From: Harmothoe impar | Lineage: Eukaryota > Annelida > Polychaeta > Phyllodocida > Polynoidae | Direction: 5' to 3' | Length of the DNA stretch: 64,000 bases | NCBI GenBank assembly: GCA_947462335.1 | Contig: OX381717.1 | Coordinates: forward strand, 19,273,166 to 19,337,165 | Shown: piece after piece, positions 8,713-18,688 of the stretch | Position numbering within the stretch: the stretch's first letter is position 1 | Layout of the letters: the number at the start of each line of letters is the position of its first letter | Translations under genes and position numbers: made by a program | Notes under the pieces: generated by a model | Databases searched by the model: none | The model's input: only the letters and a program-made list of their open reading frames with translations | What the model was told of the DNA's origin: nothing

Positions 8713-11700
8713 ATGGCGGGCTTCAGTAGGCATAAGAAAGACAGCAAGTCTCCCGCAAAATCCAAGAAATCCGGCACAAGCAGTCCACGCAGAACGAGAT
8801 CTGCATCCAAAAAAGGTGGGGAAAGTCAAAATAATACCCCCAAAAGCTCTAAACAAGGGGAAGCTGTAAGATCAAAAGTCAAATTCTCCCAAACTACCCT
8901 CACGCCCAAGGGCAAAAGCAATCTCATCGGGCATGCGCACCATGCGTCTGTCGACTGGGACCAGAATGTTGCCGAAGAACACTCCGGTGGCGTTTTAAAC
9001 GTCACCCTTACTCAAGATAAGTCAGGGACGGACTCTGAATCCTCAGAGGATGAAGGAGGGGGAAATATCACGGTAGTTGAGGCCATAGATGCAGCGGTAT
9101 CGGGTATATCTGAGAAAAGCAACAGCGGTGATTCCACACAAATACGAACCGCCGCCATGACACATATCACAACGTCCGAGATCTCGCGGGAATCCCCGGA
9201 GCAAAATGTAACCGCAACTCGGCCCGATGGGGCCATTTCCTATCATGAGGTTTTAAACAAGAACAGAATCCCAGATGATTATCTCAGTGCTTTGGACAGG
9301 GAACATGAACCCAATACTGCACCAGGGAAACAATGCACGCTTGAAGAGAGAGAGACGGCGCCACTTCGTCCTCCCACTACAATTCAAACATCGAACACGG
9401 CCTCTGGAACGGAAGTCACCCCCGAGAATCTGGCGCGAGACCTGAGCGAGATCATAACAAAGCATATGGCGGACCAAAACAATAACAATGAATCCCCGAA
9501 GATGCAACAAGATGGTAACGTGCTGAATCATATAAAACTCCCAGCCACTGACAATACTCAACTCAGCATGCATCTTAGACTGACACAGTCCACGCTCACA
9601 CAGCACATAACTGAAGTGATGGACACACAGTCCGGCTCGCAGCCAATCTTAGAAAGCTCAGAGGTAACCGAAGTAGGTGATCATTGCGCTAAGGCGGGGA
9701 CCACACCTGTTGGTAAGCAACTATTTTTCAGCCCCGATGGGGGCAACCAACAGCGTGAAGACTGTTCTACCACTTCTCATAACCCCGATGGGGTCAAACA
9801 TCCCGATGGGAACAAGGAAATGTCACTCAGTCCCGAAGGGGAGACAATAACTCAGGTGAATGAAGGTGTACACCAGCAGGCAATTTTATCTCACACCTCC
9901 CACAGCCCCGATGGGGCCAAACATCCCGACGGGATAAGTGCAATGTCATTAGGCTTCAAAGAGGGTGCACTGATGCAGATCAGTACCGGTAACCTCAGCA
10001 ATAAGACCCATAGCCCCGATGGGGCAAATCTATCTCACACCTCCCACAGCCCCGATGGGGCCAAACATCCCGACGGGATAAGTGCAATGTCAGTAGGCTT
10101 CAAGGGGGGCGCACTGGTGCAGATCAGTACCGGTAACCTCAGCAAAAAGGCCCATAGCCCCGATGGGGCAAATCTATCCAAGGTGACTTCTTATGATAAA
10201 AATGATACGGCACATGCAAGTCTTATTTACAGTAACCCCGACGGGGGTACCCTACACTCAATAAACCAAAATATTGCCATCATCTCAACCGAAATCAGCT
10301 CCCCCCACAAATCACCTGCTGCAAGCGCGGATAGCAGTTCAAAGCTATCCTCACCCTGTCTAAATGAGGGCAACAAGGAGGACTCCAGTTTCAACAGCAT
10401 CAGCACAAAAACTGACGACGACAGCATCACCTCTGCAACGCCACCTACAAAAATCAACAACCCAGAAAGTCACCATGACTCAGCTGTAGATCTCAATGAC
10501 AGCGGGTTGAGCAGCAGATCTGAGTCCATGTTCTTGGGCTTCAGCCCGTTCAAAACCAGAACAGAACAACAACTGAAAAACATCAAAGATGGTATAGATG
10601 AGATATTATCTCAACCCAACACCATAACACTGTCGGAAGAAGATGAAGAACAAATCGACACTATGCAGGAGGATGTTCTACTTAATGCCACACAAGACAA
10701 GGTACTCCCAGTAATAAACAAGAGTATTCATCATGACCACAGTTATAACTTCAATGCAGAACAAGACGAGGACCTGATCCCTGCAGCACAACCTCGTGCC
10801 ACGCACCACACTCAACCGGATAATTATGAATACCCGGAAGATGAGTATAATCTGAATAGCTCAGGCTACAACACTCACACATACGACACACAGGACCAAA
10901 GCCATCTCTTCCTGCAATCCACACCAATCAGAGCAAGGCCTCTGAAGGGGCACTCAGGCATGATGCACCTTTACATCCAAAGTCCTCGCCCTGAACCCAT
11001 AACCTGTCCTTCAGACAAGGAAGAGGAGAGCCCCCCAAATAAATCAACAAAAGTACAGAAACAGATACTTTTTGAGGAAAGCACAGGTCAAAAAGATCTA
11101 CCAACCCAGGAAGATGCGCAACAACCCTACACCCAGCAGCCCACTTCCCCGGCAAATTGCAGCATAAACGAGGAGGAAGTGAGGCTGGCTCGCACACGAT
11201 CAGCGCCTGACCTCTCCATACCCACTCAGCACGCAAAACCTGACCTGCTTGTACAACCTCCAAAACCAGGAGACAAAGGCCTCACCCCGATAGAGGTCAT
11301 CATGGGTCTGAACATGGGCACACTCATGGGGAAGATAGAAGGGCTACATGACACAGTCTCAAGAAACACGGATCACGTGCAAGAACTGGGCCACACGCTG
11401 AAAGATACTATTATAAATGAATTAAAACCTATATCAGAAAATATCGAGGAGATAAAAGAGCTAGCACAAGAGAACAAGGCCAAGTTACACTCGCTAGAGC
11501 TTGTAGTGCAGGAAACCAAGGGAAGGGTGTCTAAACTGGAGAACAGCAACAAAAAGCAAGACTCCAAAATAGAAAAAATCTCCAAACAGCTGCTACAAAG
11601 CAATGACATATCAAACAACAAAATTTCAAAACTAGCCACGACAGTAGGCAAAGTGACAGAACTTGTTATGGAAAAAGCTGAAATCCTTGGGGACAAAGTA

Positions 11701-14124
11701 AGCACAAATGAAGAAAGCTTAGAGAGCCTGAAGATAGATCTCCAATCCAAAGCAAATTTGATTGAAAGTCTAACAGCAGAAATAAAGGCACTCTCCTCCA
11801 CGGTACAGGACCTGTCACAACAAGAAAAAAGCCAAAAACTGCAGAGCCACACCCTGAAGCAATTGATTCAAAAACAAGTCAAACTGATGGAACATTGTGA
11901 TATTGATGCTGTACAACAACAGAGCAAAGACAGGGAAACTGAAAAAAGGAACATAGAAGAAAAAATTGCTGAATTCAATGACAAACTCAGAAGTCAGGAA
12001 TCAGATCTAAGAAGATTATCTAGAGAAAATGTAGACATAGAGCTGAGACTGAAGAAGGCCGAGAATCCAGCACCTACTGAAAGCAAGACGTACAAAGGAG
12101 CTATACAAAATGAAGACACCGAAAAGTTTAAGCGCCCCTCGATTAGGAGAAACCTGGTTGTGACGGGCCTAGATGAATACAAAGGTGAAAATCTATGGCG
12201 CAGATTATTTGAAATAGGAGATATCATATATTCACCACTACACAATAATGACATCATACACATACACAGGATGAGGCACCCATCCCAACCACCCACTGAA
12301 GGATCAACAACCCCAATACGGATTTGCTTCAATAACTATGCGGCAAAATTCAGGTTCCAAGATGCAAGTGAAAGAATAAAACATGAGCCAAAACTCAAAT
12401 CTTTCAAGAATCTAGACATCAATCCAGAAGAAAGCGAGGACACCAGAAAGAAAAGGAAAAACATGCAGATGATAGCGGCATATAACGGAATGAGAGGCTT
12501 GAACACAGCTGTATGCAATGATAGAATTAAGATTGGTAAAGAATTCTACACACTACAAACGTTGAATGAAATCCCAGACGTGGAACTTCCCCCTCACCTA
12601 AAGAAAAAGACCTCACAGGGAAAGGAACAAACAGAAGTACCAGCTCAAGAAACCAGCTCCACCAGAAAAATGAAAGAAAGATATGAAAGACTGCTACAAG
12701 AGATGCAGAGAGAAAGCCGCAGCCTAAACGCTCAAGCTAACTCCAGAAAGACCGCCCTACCACATGAAACTCCTAACCTGGAAAGCCAAAGCAGCATGAA
12801 AAAAACCTCCAAGAATGGGCACGCCAACTCTAAAAACACTCAACAAATACAGCAGAAAAAGGTAACTGAAACTGAGGTCTCTACATCGAACGCGCCAACT
12901 CCGCTTCAACCACCAGCCAACGCGCTACTCACCACAGTACAGCAGTCGAACGCGGCCGCCGCCATTTTGGATAATCCGACGCACACGCTGTCACACAGCA
13001 AACAACAAGACGGCACTGCTATAAACGCCCCTATTTCAAAGGAAACAAATGATAAAACCCCTCAGTACATCACCCCGCAGGTAACACAAAAGAAGGTTAG
13101 TATGAGGGAAACAAAAAATCTAGTTCTCTACGCTGGAAAAGACGCTTACTTGAGTAACTTTGCATACTCGCCCTTCCAATACACTACGGACGACGGAGAG
13201 TGCATAAAGTTTATCAGCGTGGAACAGGGATACACGGTGATGAAAAGCAGGTTTGCCAGGGATAAAATCAGTGAAAATGAGGCCATGGCGGAAACTGTAT
13301 CATGGAAAATAAAAGAAATCAGTAGTAACATACGCATTCTGCACCCCCATCAATGGCATTCCTACAGAGAGTCGCTGATGTACAGATTAATGGTATGCAA
13401 ATTCGAAGCTCATGCAAAGTACAGGGAGGATTTAATCTCCACCTTTCCAAAAAAGTTGGTGGAGACCACATACAGTAACGTGTGGGGGGGAGGGCAAGAA
13501 ATTCACCACTCCTCATATGACAATAACTCTTTTCTAGGCACAAACCTACATGGAAAGATCCTGGAACGAGTGAGGGACAAACTACGGCATGCCCAGGACG
13601 ACCCCTGTGTGACGGCAACGCCCCTCCCACCCACCGGTAGTGACAGCAGCAACTCCAACAAAAGAGAGAAAGAAGTGGAGGTATACAGGCATAGCTCCAC
13701 CCCAGACATCACCCTACACAGTAGGACCAGAGCTTCAACTCCCAGTAACAAACGCCATACTCAGCACGACACTCCAAGCAGACGAAGGAGTAACTGGCCC
13801 GGCCACGTGAGACACAAATCAAGGGAGTACAGGAGGAACGATAGACAGTGGAGAGGAGAAGAGAGGAGATACAGCCCTAGAGAAGAAAGACACAGGAGCA
13901 GAGAGGTAACAAGGAGATCCCCCTCAGAAAGAAGGAGAGATTTGGACTGGAGGAAAAGTAACAGAAGCAATTCAGGAACACGCCGTACCTACAGCCCCTG
14001 GAACTGGCCCCCCAACGCGCACAAGGGACACACATCCAGAAGGCCACCCAAACTGGACGAGATAACCAGATTTGAAAGGGAGAGCCCAAAACAGCGTCTG
14101 ACCACCCTGACCAGACGCAAATAA
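8713..14124 (+). CDS. LINE ORF1 polyprotein with coiled coil, RRM-like, NADAR and RS-rich regions (1803 aa)
   Basis: Probably the RNA-binding, particle-forming protein of the LINE. A basic Ser/Lys/Arg-rich N terminus (1-40) is followed by a low-complexity acidic region. Pro-Asp-Gly repeats (about 339-513) include two near-copies of a block with HSPDGAKHPDGISAM. A long coiled coil covers about 870-1120. An RRM-like domain with LINE-type C-terminal part follows (about 1143-1295; RRNLVVTGL, RKKRKNM). About 1465-1625 is a NADAR domain: YAGKDAYLSNF, SVEQGYTVMKSRF, MVCKF, LVETTYSNVWGGG. The tail (about 1680-1800) is RS/RE-rich. LINE ORF1 proteins are usually 300-700 aa, so this is very large. NADAR proteins are reported to act on ADP-ribose attached to guanine; I know of no LINE carrying one. 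The stop is one base from the next ATG. Confidence 0.85.
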   Translation: MAGFSRHKKDSKSPAKSKKSGTSSPRRTRSASKKGGESQNNTPKSSKQGEAVRSKVKFSQTTLTPKGKSNLIGHAHHASVDWDQNVAEEHSGGVLNVTLTQDKSGTDSESSEDEGGGNITVVEAIDAAVSGISEKSNSGDSTQIRTAAMTHITTSEISRESPEQNVTATRPDGAISYHEVLNKNRIPDDYLSALDREHEPNTAPGKQCTLEERETAPLRPPTTIQTSNTASGTEVTPENLARDLSEIITKHMADQNNNNESPKMQQDGNVLNHIKLPATDNTQLSMHLRLTQSTLTQHITEVMDTQSGSQPILESSEVTEVGDHCAKAGTTPVGKQLFFSPDGGNQQREDCSTTSHNPDGVKHPDGNKEMSLSPEGETITQVNEGVHQQAILSHTSHSPDGAKHPDGISAMSLGFKEGALMQISTGNLSNKTHSPDGANLSHTSHSPDGAKHPDGISAMSVGFKGGALVQISTGNLSKKAHSPDGANLSKVTSYDKNDTAHASLIYSNPDGGTLHSINQNIAIISTEISSPHKSPAASADSSSKLSSPCLNEGNKEDSSFNSISTKTDDDSITSATPPTKINNPESHHDSAVDLNDSGLSSRSESMFLGFSPFKTRTEQQLKNIKDGIDEILSQPNTITLSEEDEEQIDTMQEDVLLNATQDKVLPVINKSIHHDHSYNFNAEQDEDLIPAAQPRATHHTQPDNYEYPEDEYNLNSSGYNTHTYDTQDQSHLFLQSTPIRARPLKGHSGMMHLYIQSPRPEPITCPSDKEEESPPNKSTKVQKQILFEESTGQKDLPTQEDAQQPYTQQPTSPANCSINEEEVRLARTRSAPDLSIPTQHAKPDLLVQPPKPGDKGLTPIEVIMGLNMGTLMGKIEGLHDTVSRNTDHVQELGHTLKDTIINELKPISENIEEIKELAQENKAKLHSLELVVQETKGRVSKLENSNKKQDSKIEKISKQLLQSNDISNNKISKLATTVGKVTELVMEKAEILGDKVSTNEESLESLKIDLQSKANLIESLTAEIKALSSTVQDLSQQEKSQKLQSHTLKQLIQKQVKLMEHCDIDAVQQQSKDRETEKRNIEEKIAEFNDKLRSQESDLRRLSRENVDIELRLKKAENPAPTESKTYKGAIQNEDTEKFKRPSIRRNLVVTGLDEYKGENLWRRLFEIGDIIYSPLHNNDIIHIHRMRHPSQPPTEGSTTPIRICFNNYAAKFRFQDASERIKHEPKLKSFKNLDINPEESEDTRKKRKNMQMIAAYNGMRGLNTAVCNDRIKIGKEFYTLQTLNEIPDVELPPHLKKKTSQGKEQTEVPAQETSSTRKMKERYERLLQEMQRESRSLNAQANSRKTALPHETPNLESQSSMKKTSKNGHANSKNTQQIQQKKVTETEVSTSNAPTPLQPPANALLTTVQQSNAAAAILDNPTHTLSHSKQQDGTAINAPISKETNDKTPQYITPQVTQKKVSMRETKNLVLYAGKDAYLSNFAYSPFQYTTDDGECIKFISVEQGYTVMKSRFARDKISENEAMAETVSWKIKEISSNIRILHPHQWHSYRESLMYRLMVCKFEAHAKYREDLISTFPKKLVETTYSNVWGGGQEIHHSSYDNNSFLGTNLHGKILERVRDKLRHAQDDPCVTATPLPPTGSDSSNSNKREKEVEVYRHSSTPDITLHSRTRASTPSNKRHTQHDTPSRRRSNWPGHVRHKSREYRRNDRQWRGEERRYSPREERHRSREVTRRSPSERRRDLDWRKSNRSNSGTRRTYSPWNWPPNAHKGHTSRRPPKLDEITRFERESPKQRLTTLTRRK
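9221..10250 (+). repeat. CCCGA(T/C/A)GGG hairpin motifs inside ORF1
   Basis: At least 12 copies of CCCGATGGG, CCCGACGGG or CCCGAAGGG occur here in frame as Pro-Asp/Glu-Gly: 9221, 9731, 9783, 9802, 9831, 9905, 9924, 10013, 10048, 10067, 10156 and 10235 (approximate starts). Many are extended to self-complementary AGCCCCGATGGGGCT-like hairpins. The 9897-10030 block is duplicated at about 10030-10170. The same motif fills the untranslated spacer at 15940-18190. Confidence 0.8.
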
Positions 14125-14125
14125 A

Positions 14126-15823
14126 ATGGAAAAAAGGTCAGGGGACGGAAGAGGAGACGGGGGTGTAGCTGACATGGAACCCATGCAGTCAGATCATGAG
14201 ACAGAAATGGAGCGGGACCAGAGCCAATTCAAGAACATTCAGACCTGCCTTATTATTGGCGACAGTAGAATAGGGAAAGACATACATGACATGGTCCAAC
14301 AAGAGGTAGACATCACGGTCACAACAATAGCTCGCGAAGAGGCAAAGATAACTGATTATCTTACCCTCTTTGAAACAGAAAACTACAAAGATAGGACATT
14401 TGATTTAATTATCATCACTCTAGGTATATATGACATAATAGACGAATCAGATGGAGAGCCGTTGTACAAGAGAGACGAAGAGGAGGCATACATGAGCTTC
14501 ATGAACTCTATGTATGAGTTAATGGAAGTGGCATGGACAAAATCCCCCCACGCCAGAATACTGATAGCTACAATATACAGCATGCAAATTTTCAGAGTCA
14601 GCAGGCATTACAAAACATGGGAAGACCAGCAAGACCTTCAGAGAATTGTAAAGAAAATAAACATTGAGATCTGCAGTCTGGGATACCATATGGGACTAGC
14701 AATACCTCACCTCGAAGCACTAGTCAGGGACAATAAGAGGAAGAAAAAAATGGGGCTCAGCGATTACAGATACAATTTGCTTCGCCAAGGCATGCTGCCA
14801 GGACCGGCCCTTCAGATACTTGTCGCCAGAAGGCTAGTTAAAGCAATCAAAGCAGCAGAAGACATAGTCAACCAAGAATGTTGTATGCCAGACAGTGGTA
14901 CTTCAGAAAATTATAATGAGAATGATAGTGAGGCAGGAATCGCACATGAAATGGAGGAAAACACCTGGATTTCTCCTTCACAAAATGACACCTGGATCTC
15001 TCCCTCAGAGAATGATGAATACAACCCAAACAAAAGGGAAGGTTTGGTACCACAGCAGTCAGATCAGGAAGAAAGCATGCAAACAAACCAGAGGGAGCTA
15101 GAAGACGCGAATGTTAGATCCGAACACGGCAACTCTTCCGAAGACACATGGGATAATCAGAAGTACCGTACTAGCATCACCATATTGCAATCTCCCAAGA
15201 AAAGAAGGAAGACGGACGCATCAGCTACCTCTAAAGGAAAATGCACAGCAAAATCTACATCCAGTGACACTGACAGGGAACCAAATTCCAGTTCCGAATC
15301 TAGCACAAGCTCCACCACCTCTACTGCTCCCTACTCCGTGACTAATGACAGCACTGGCCCAGACTCAGACGCAGGCATCGTGAAGGAGCGAAACAAATCC
15401 TCTAAAAAGCTAGTTCAAGAAAAAGCAGAGGACAGAGCGAGGCACATAGAAACACCCAACACAAGCAGGAGACAGAAACCCAAATCACAAAATGGGAAAA
15501 GGGAAAAACAGGATGAAAATGATAAGAAATATGCAGAACAACAAGATTCTCTACTACATTCAGCACTAAGCATAATACACAGAAGTACTGAGAGAGAAGC
15601 GGAGAGAACCATCACTCCACCAACACAAACAGGAGGAAAAGAAACACACCACCGCATTAAGCTAATCAGGCATACACAGCGCTCCATCCTAGATCTGACG
15701 AGATACGCTCCCACAGATTACGTAGAAGATCTGAAAGTGTCACTCACTAGCAAAACTCTGTACAAAACCAAGAAAGAAAATATGGGCATTATAGACAGCT
15801 GCATCAAACTAAAGGGGAATTAG
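14126..15823 (+). CDS. LINE second ORF: SGNH/GDSL-hydrolase-like domain with acidic, basic low-complexity tail (565 aa)
   Basis: The start ATG follows the ORF1 stop by one base (TAA-A-ATG), an arrangement that allows termination-reinitiation. Residues about 36-240 resemble an SGNH hydrolase: LIIGDSRIGKD carries the GDS nucleophile block, FDLIIITLGIYD takes the place of the block-III G-x-N-D motif, and LSDYRYNLLRQG sits where the catalytic D-x-x-H is expected. Tyr replaces the His, so catalysis is doubtful. The rest (about 250-500) is Ser/Glu/Lys-rich and probably disordered. Esterase-like domains are known from ORF1 of CR1-like LINEs, which supports the assignment; here the domain is a separate ORF after the giant ORF1. 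Confidence 0.75.
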   Translation: MEKRSGDGRGDGGVADMEPMQSDHETEMERDQSQFKNIQTCLIIGDSRIGKDIHDMVQQEVDITVTTIAREEAKITDYLTLFETENYKDRTFDLIIITLGIYDIIDESDGEPLYKRDEEEAYMSFMNSMYELMEVAWTKSPHARILIATIYSMQIFRVSRHYKTWEDQQDLQRIVKKINIEICSLGYHMGLAIPHLEALVRDNKRKKKMGLSDYRYNLLRQGMLPGPALQILVARRLVKAIKAAEDIVNQECCMPDSGTSENYNENDSEAGIAHEMEENTWISPSQNDTWISPSENDEYNPNKREGLVPQQSDQEESMQTNQRELEDANVRSEHGNSSEDTWDNQKYRTSITILQSPKKRRKTDASATSKGKCTAKSTSSDTDREPNSSSESSTSSTTSTAPYSVTNDSTGPDSDAGIVKERNKSSKKLVQEKAEDRARHIETPNTSRRQKPKSQNGKREKQDENDKKYAEQQDSLLHSALSIIHRSTEREAERTITPPTQTGGKETHHRIKLIRHTQRSILDLTRYAPTDYVEDLKVSLTSKTLYKTKKENMGIIDSCIKLKGN

Positions 15824-16225
15824 CTAGGCAACCATCCATTACTCTGGCTCCAACTGTACACCGGCTCACTTCAAACATTAGACACAAATGACGCATGGGT
15901 CCACTCTCTGCACCATCCTGCTTAAACCTTCGCCATAAGAGCCCGAAGGGGCTGGCCTCTAGCTATGTGAGCCAGATGAGGGATAAGCCCGAATAGGCAA
16001 AAGAAACTACATCATACAGTTACACAATTTTACATGAGTGCCCGACAGGGCAGCAATAAATTTGGAAAATGTATATAAGTTGCTGCATAAATGATTGACC
16101 CGGGGCCCGTGGGGCCAGCCACATGTAGAAGAGATACTATCTTTGTACAATAATATTCTCTCTCTTCTCTATCTCAACCAACCAAAGTACAACAAATTGG
16201 GAGAAGAAATCACAGCTTGAATAAG

Positions 16226-16435
16226 AGCCCGGAGGGGCTGGTATATTCTCTATCCTAACAAAACCATATACAACAGGATGAGAGAAGAAAATATAGCAGA
16301 AAATAAGAGCCCGAAGGGGCTGAAAACGAGCTGACTAAGAGCCCGGAGGGGCTGGTATATTCTCTATCCTAACAAAACCATATACAACAGGGTGAGAGAA
16401 GAAAATAGAGCAGAAAATAAGAGCCCGAAGGGGCT
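16226..16435 (+). repeat. 114-bp tandem duplication with two hairpins per unit
   Basis: 16226-16321 and 16340-16435 are near-identical: a GGAG-loop hairpin, GGTATATTCTCTATCC, ACAAAACCATATACAACAGG and a GAAG-loop hairpin. This is one way hairpin number could grow. Confidence 0.7.
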
Positions 16436-17010
16436 GAAAACGAGTCCCTCTCCACCCCTGGTTACTCAGGCCCCTTTTTAAAAATAAAATAAAATAAAAA
16501 TAAAAACAGACTCATATCTAGAACTGCTACCGCGATTATGTGCTCCAAACCACAATCTGAATACATGTTAGAAGTAAGGATAAAATTTCATCACGATATG
16601 ATAAACTCTCACACAAGAAAGAGCCCGATGGGGCTATGGCTAAAGAATACCGGTACTAAAGAGCCCGTAGGGGCTATATATTCTAGCGTTAAAGATAGCG
16701 GGCATTTCAACCACACCAACCCTGTGACATAATTGCAAGACATAAACAGGCCCGCTGCAAGCTGTATAAATCACTGATACTTTTCCCAATCCACATACGT
16801 TCTGTGGGAGGCATGGCACAAATGTCAAGCGAGAGTCCAGAGCCCGCGGGGCTAAGCTAAGTTTAAAGCAGAATGCCATGATACGGATCTGCAGCAGCTA
16901 TGAAAGCTGCCTGGGGACAACTTATTATTTATTTATTTACTTATCTTATTTAACTTATTATTACAGTTATCTCATTGAGTCCATTTATAGCCATTCCAAG
17001 CTACCTCTTG

Positions 17011-17299
17011 CTTACTCAAACGTTCAATGATTCAGTGAATTAATTTGCCCGCTGGGGCTACACCACTCCAAACCTGGTCTACAGAAATACTGAATAAGAA
17101 ACACAGATCAATACTACATAATACACTCAGCGTCCAGATATTGTTAACAGCCACTTCTTACTTACCCAAACGTTCAATGATTCAGTGAATTAATTTGACC
17201 GCTGGGGATACACCACTCCAAACCTGGTCTACAGAAATGCTGAATAAGCAACGCAGATCAATACTACATAAGACACTCAGCGTCCAGGTATTCTTAACA
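17011..17299 (+). repeat. 150-bp tandem duplication in the LINE spacer
   Basis: The unit starting CTTACTCAAACGTTCAATG at 17011 recurs at 17161 with a few differences. The hairpin GCCCGCTGGGGC in the first unit (17047) has decayed to GACCGCTGGGGA in the second, which disrupts its stem. Confidence 0.75.
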
Positions 17300-18688
17300 G
17301 GAACCCTGGATTACATGCATCAGTCCAGGCCACTTCACAAGTTGCTCCACGCTCTTCACTCCAAGACCGCAACCAGACAGATCACCCGACTTAGACAACC
17401 AACCGAGTTAGCCCACTACAACCAACCAAGCAAGCAAGAGACCCACACTCACAACACCACATTCCAAATCCAACAGAAGCAGCACCCTCCGCAAGAATAG
17501 ACTACACTACGTGTCAGATCTATATTTTTTAGTAAAGGTATTACAGCATGTTGTGAAATATATACTAATCGAGGGTAGCCTGTGAGGTGAAACCTTGTCT
17601 TCAAGTTACTTAGAAAAACAATCAGTCCAATAATATGTCATGATTATTATGTAAAGTCACGCAGCCAAACATATCATAATTACTGTGGAGCGGAGCCCGA
17701 CTGGGCGTGTTACGCAATGAGAAAGCTGTTGCTGAGGCCGAGACCTATGATGTCTTCTGAACTCAGGTGAAAAAAGAAAGAAGATTTTGATCAAGATTTA
17801 TGGTAGAGGTACAGAGGACCCGAAGGGGCCGGACAGGGAATGCCCGACAGGGCTAAACCACAAACTGGTAATAGGAATTTAATAGTAGGCTACCATGTGT
17901 CAGAAAGGCCTGTCAGAGATGACTGCTAAAGTATGACAAAGTAGGGAACAGATGGCCCGAAGGGGCTGGAGATTGGAGCGCCCGGCGGGGCACGACCACG
18001 AGCTGGTGGAATGAATGTAGTTTTGAGCTACTTGGTACTAAGAAGACCCGACAGGGCTGAACACACAGTGCTGTTAATCAGTCATATTCATATGATCCAC
18101 TCTCAGCTGATCATTCATTCATATACCGCGAACCGGTGGAAAATATGTAAAGTTGAAATAATGGGTGCTAAGAAGACCCGACAGGGCTAATCACACATTG
18201 CTGTTATAAAGACACGTCATATGACCTACATTCCTGATATTCATTCATATACCGGAACTTTTTCTTCCAAAAACATAGGCCAATCTACTGTTATTAAAAT
18301 GCTTATCATATGGCCACATTATTTGTATAACTAAACTGTTTCATACGATAGCATACGTCCGAAATACAATCTTTTATTGACTCATACATGTTATTGTTTA
18401 CTCATTCGTAACTCAAGTCGTCCAAGAAGCTAGAAAACTCCCCGCTACATGACCAAATCAATATTTCAGTCTCAGGCGCAAAATTTTGCCCCTGGGAAGA
18501 GAGAGCAGGTGGGACCAAACTGGATCTCAGAAAAGTTGTACTGTATCCAGTTGTCATATTTATTCTTTTGATCATCACTTCTCTACAAACCTCAGCTTGC
18601 TGTAGTTGTCATCACACCGGACGTCTCAGTAGGGACGTCAGGAAGGGGGAAACTGCTGTGTGTATCATTAAAACGCAGACGCTATTTA

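Larger units (their letters stand above)
15940..18190 (+). repeat. Dispersed array of about 20 short GCCC-GAAG-GGGC hairpins
   Basis: The typical unit AGCCCGAAGGGGCT folds as a 5-bp stem with a 4-base loop. Copies: 15940, 16039, 16105, 16226, 16308, 16340, 16422, 16622, 16662, 16841, 17047, 17695, 17817, 17841, 17955, 17980, 18045 and 18175 (starts), plus degenerate ones at 15987 and 17197. Loops vary (GAAG, GGAG, GATG, GTAG, GACA, GCTG) and so do stem ends (TGCCC..GGGCA, GGCCC..GGGCT), while CCC..GGG is kept: stem-preserving variation. Spacing is irregular (about 14-450 bases). Confidence 0.85.
15824..18688 (+). other. 2.9-kb untranslated spacer of the LINE
   Basis: No convincing coding frame; the longest open stretch (17195-17500) has no recognisable domain and overlaps a tandem repeat. 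The spacer is filled with short hairpins. A spacer this long between LINE ORFs is unusual, since most are under 100 bases, and implies internal initiation, a separate promoter or a structural role for the RNA. Confidence 0.7.

Noticed and set aside
17195..17500. 101-codon frame in the LINE spacer
   Set aside because: Overlaps a 150-bp tandem duplication, has no domain and lacks a counterpart in the first unit.
15940..18190. CRISPR-like array
   Set aside because: Units are 14-base hairpins at irregular spacing in an animal retrotransposon; there are no uniform repeats, spacers or cas genes.
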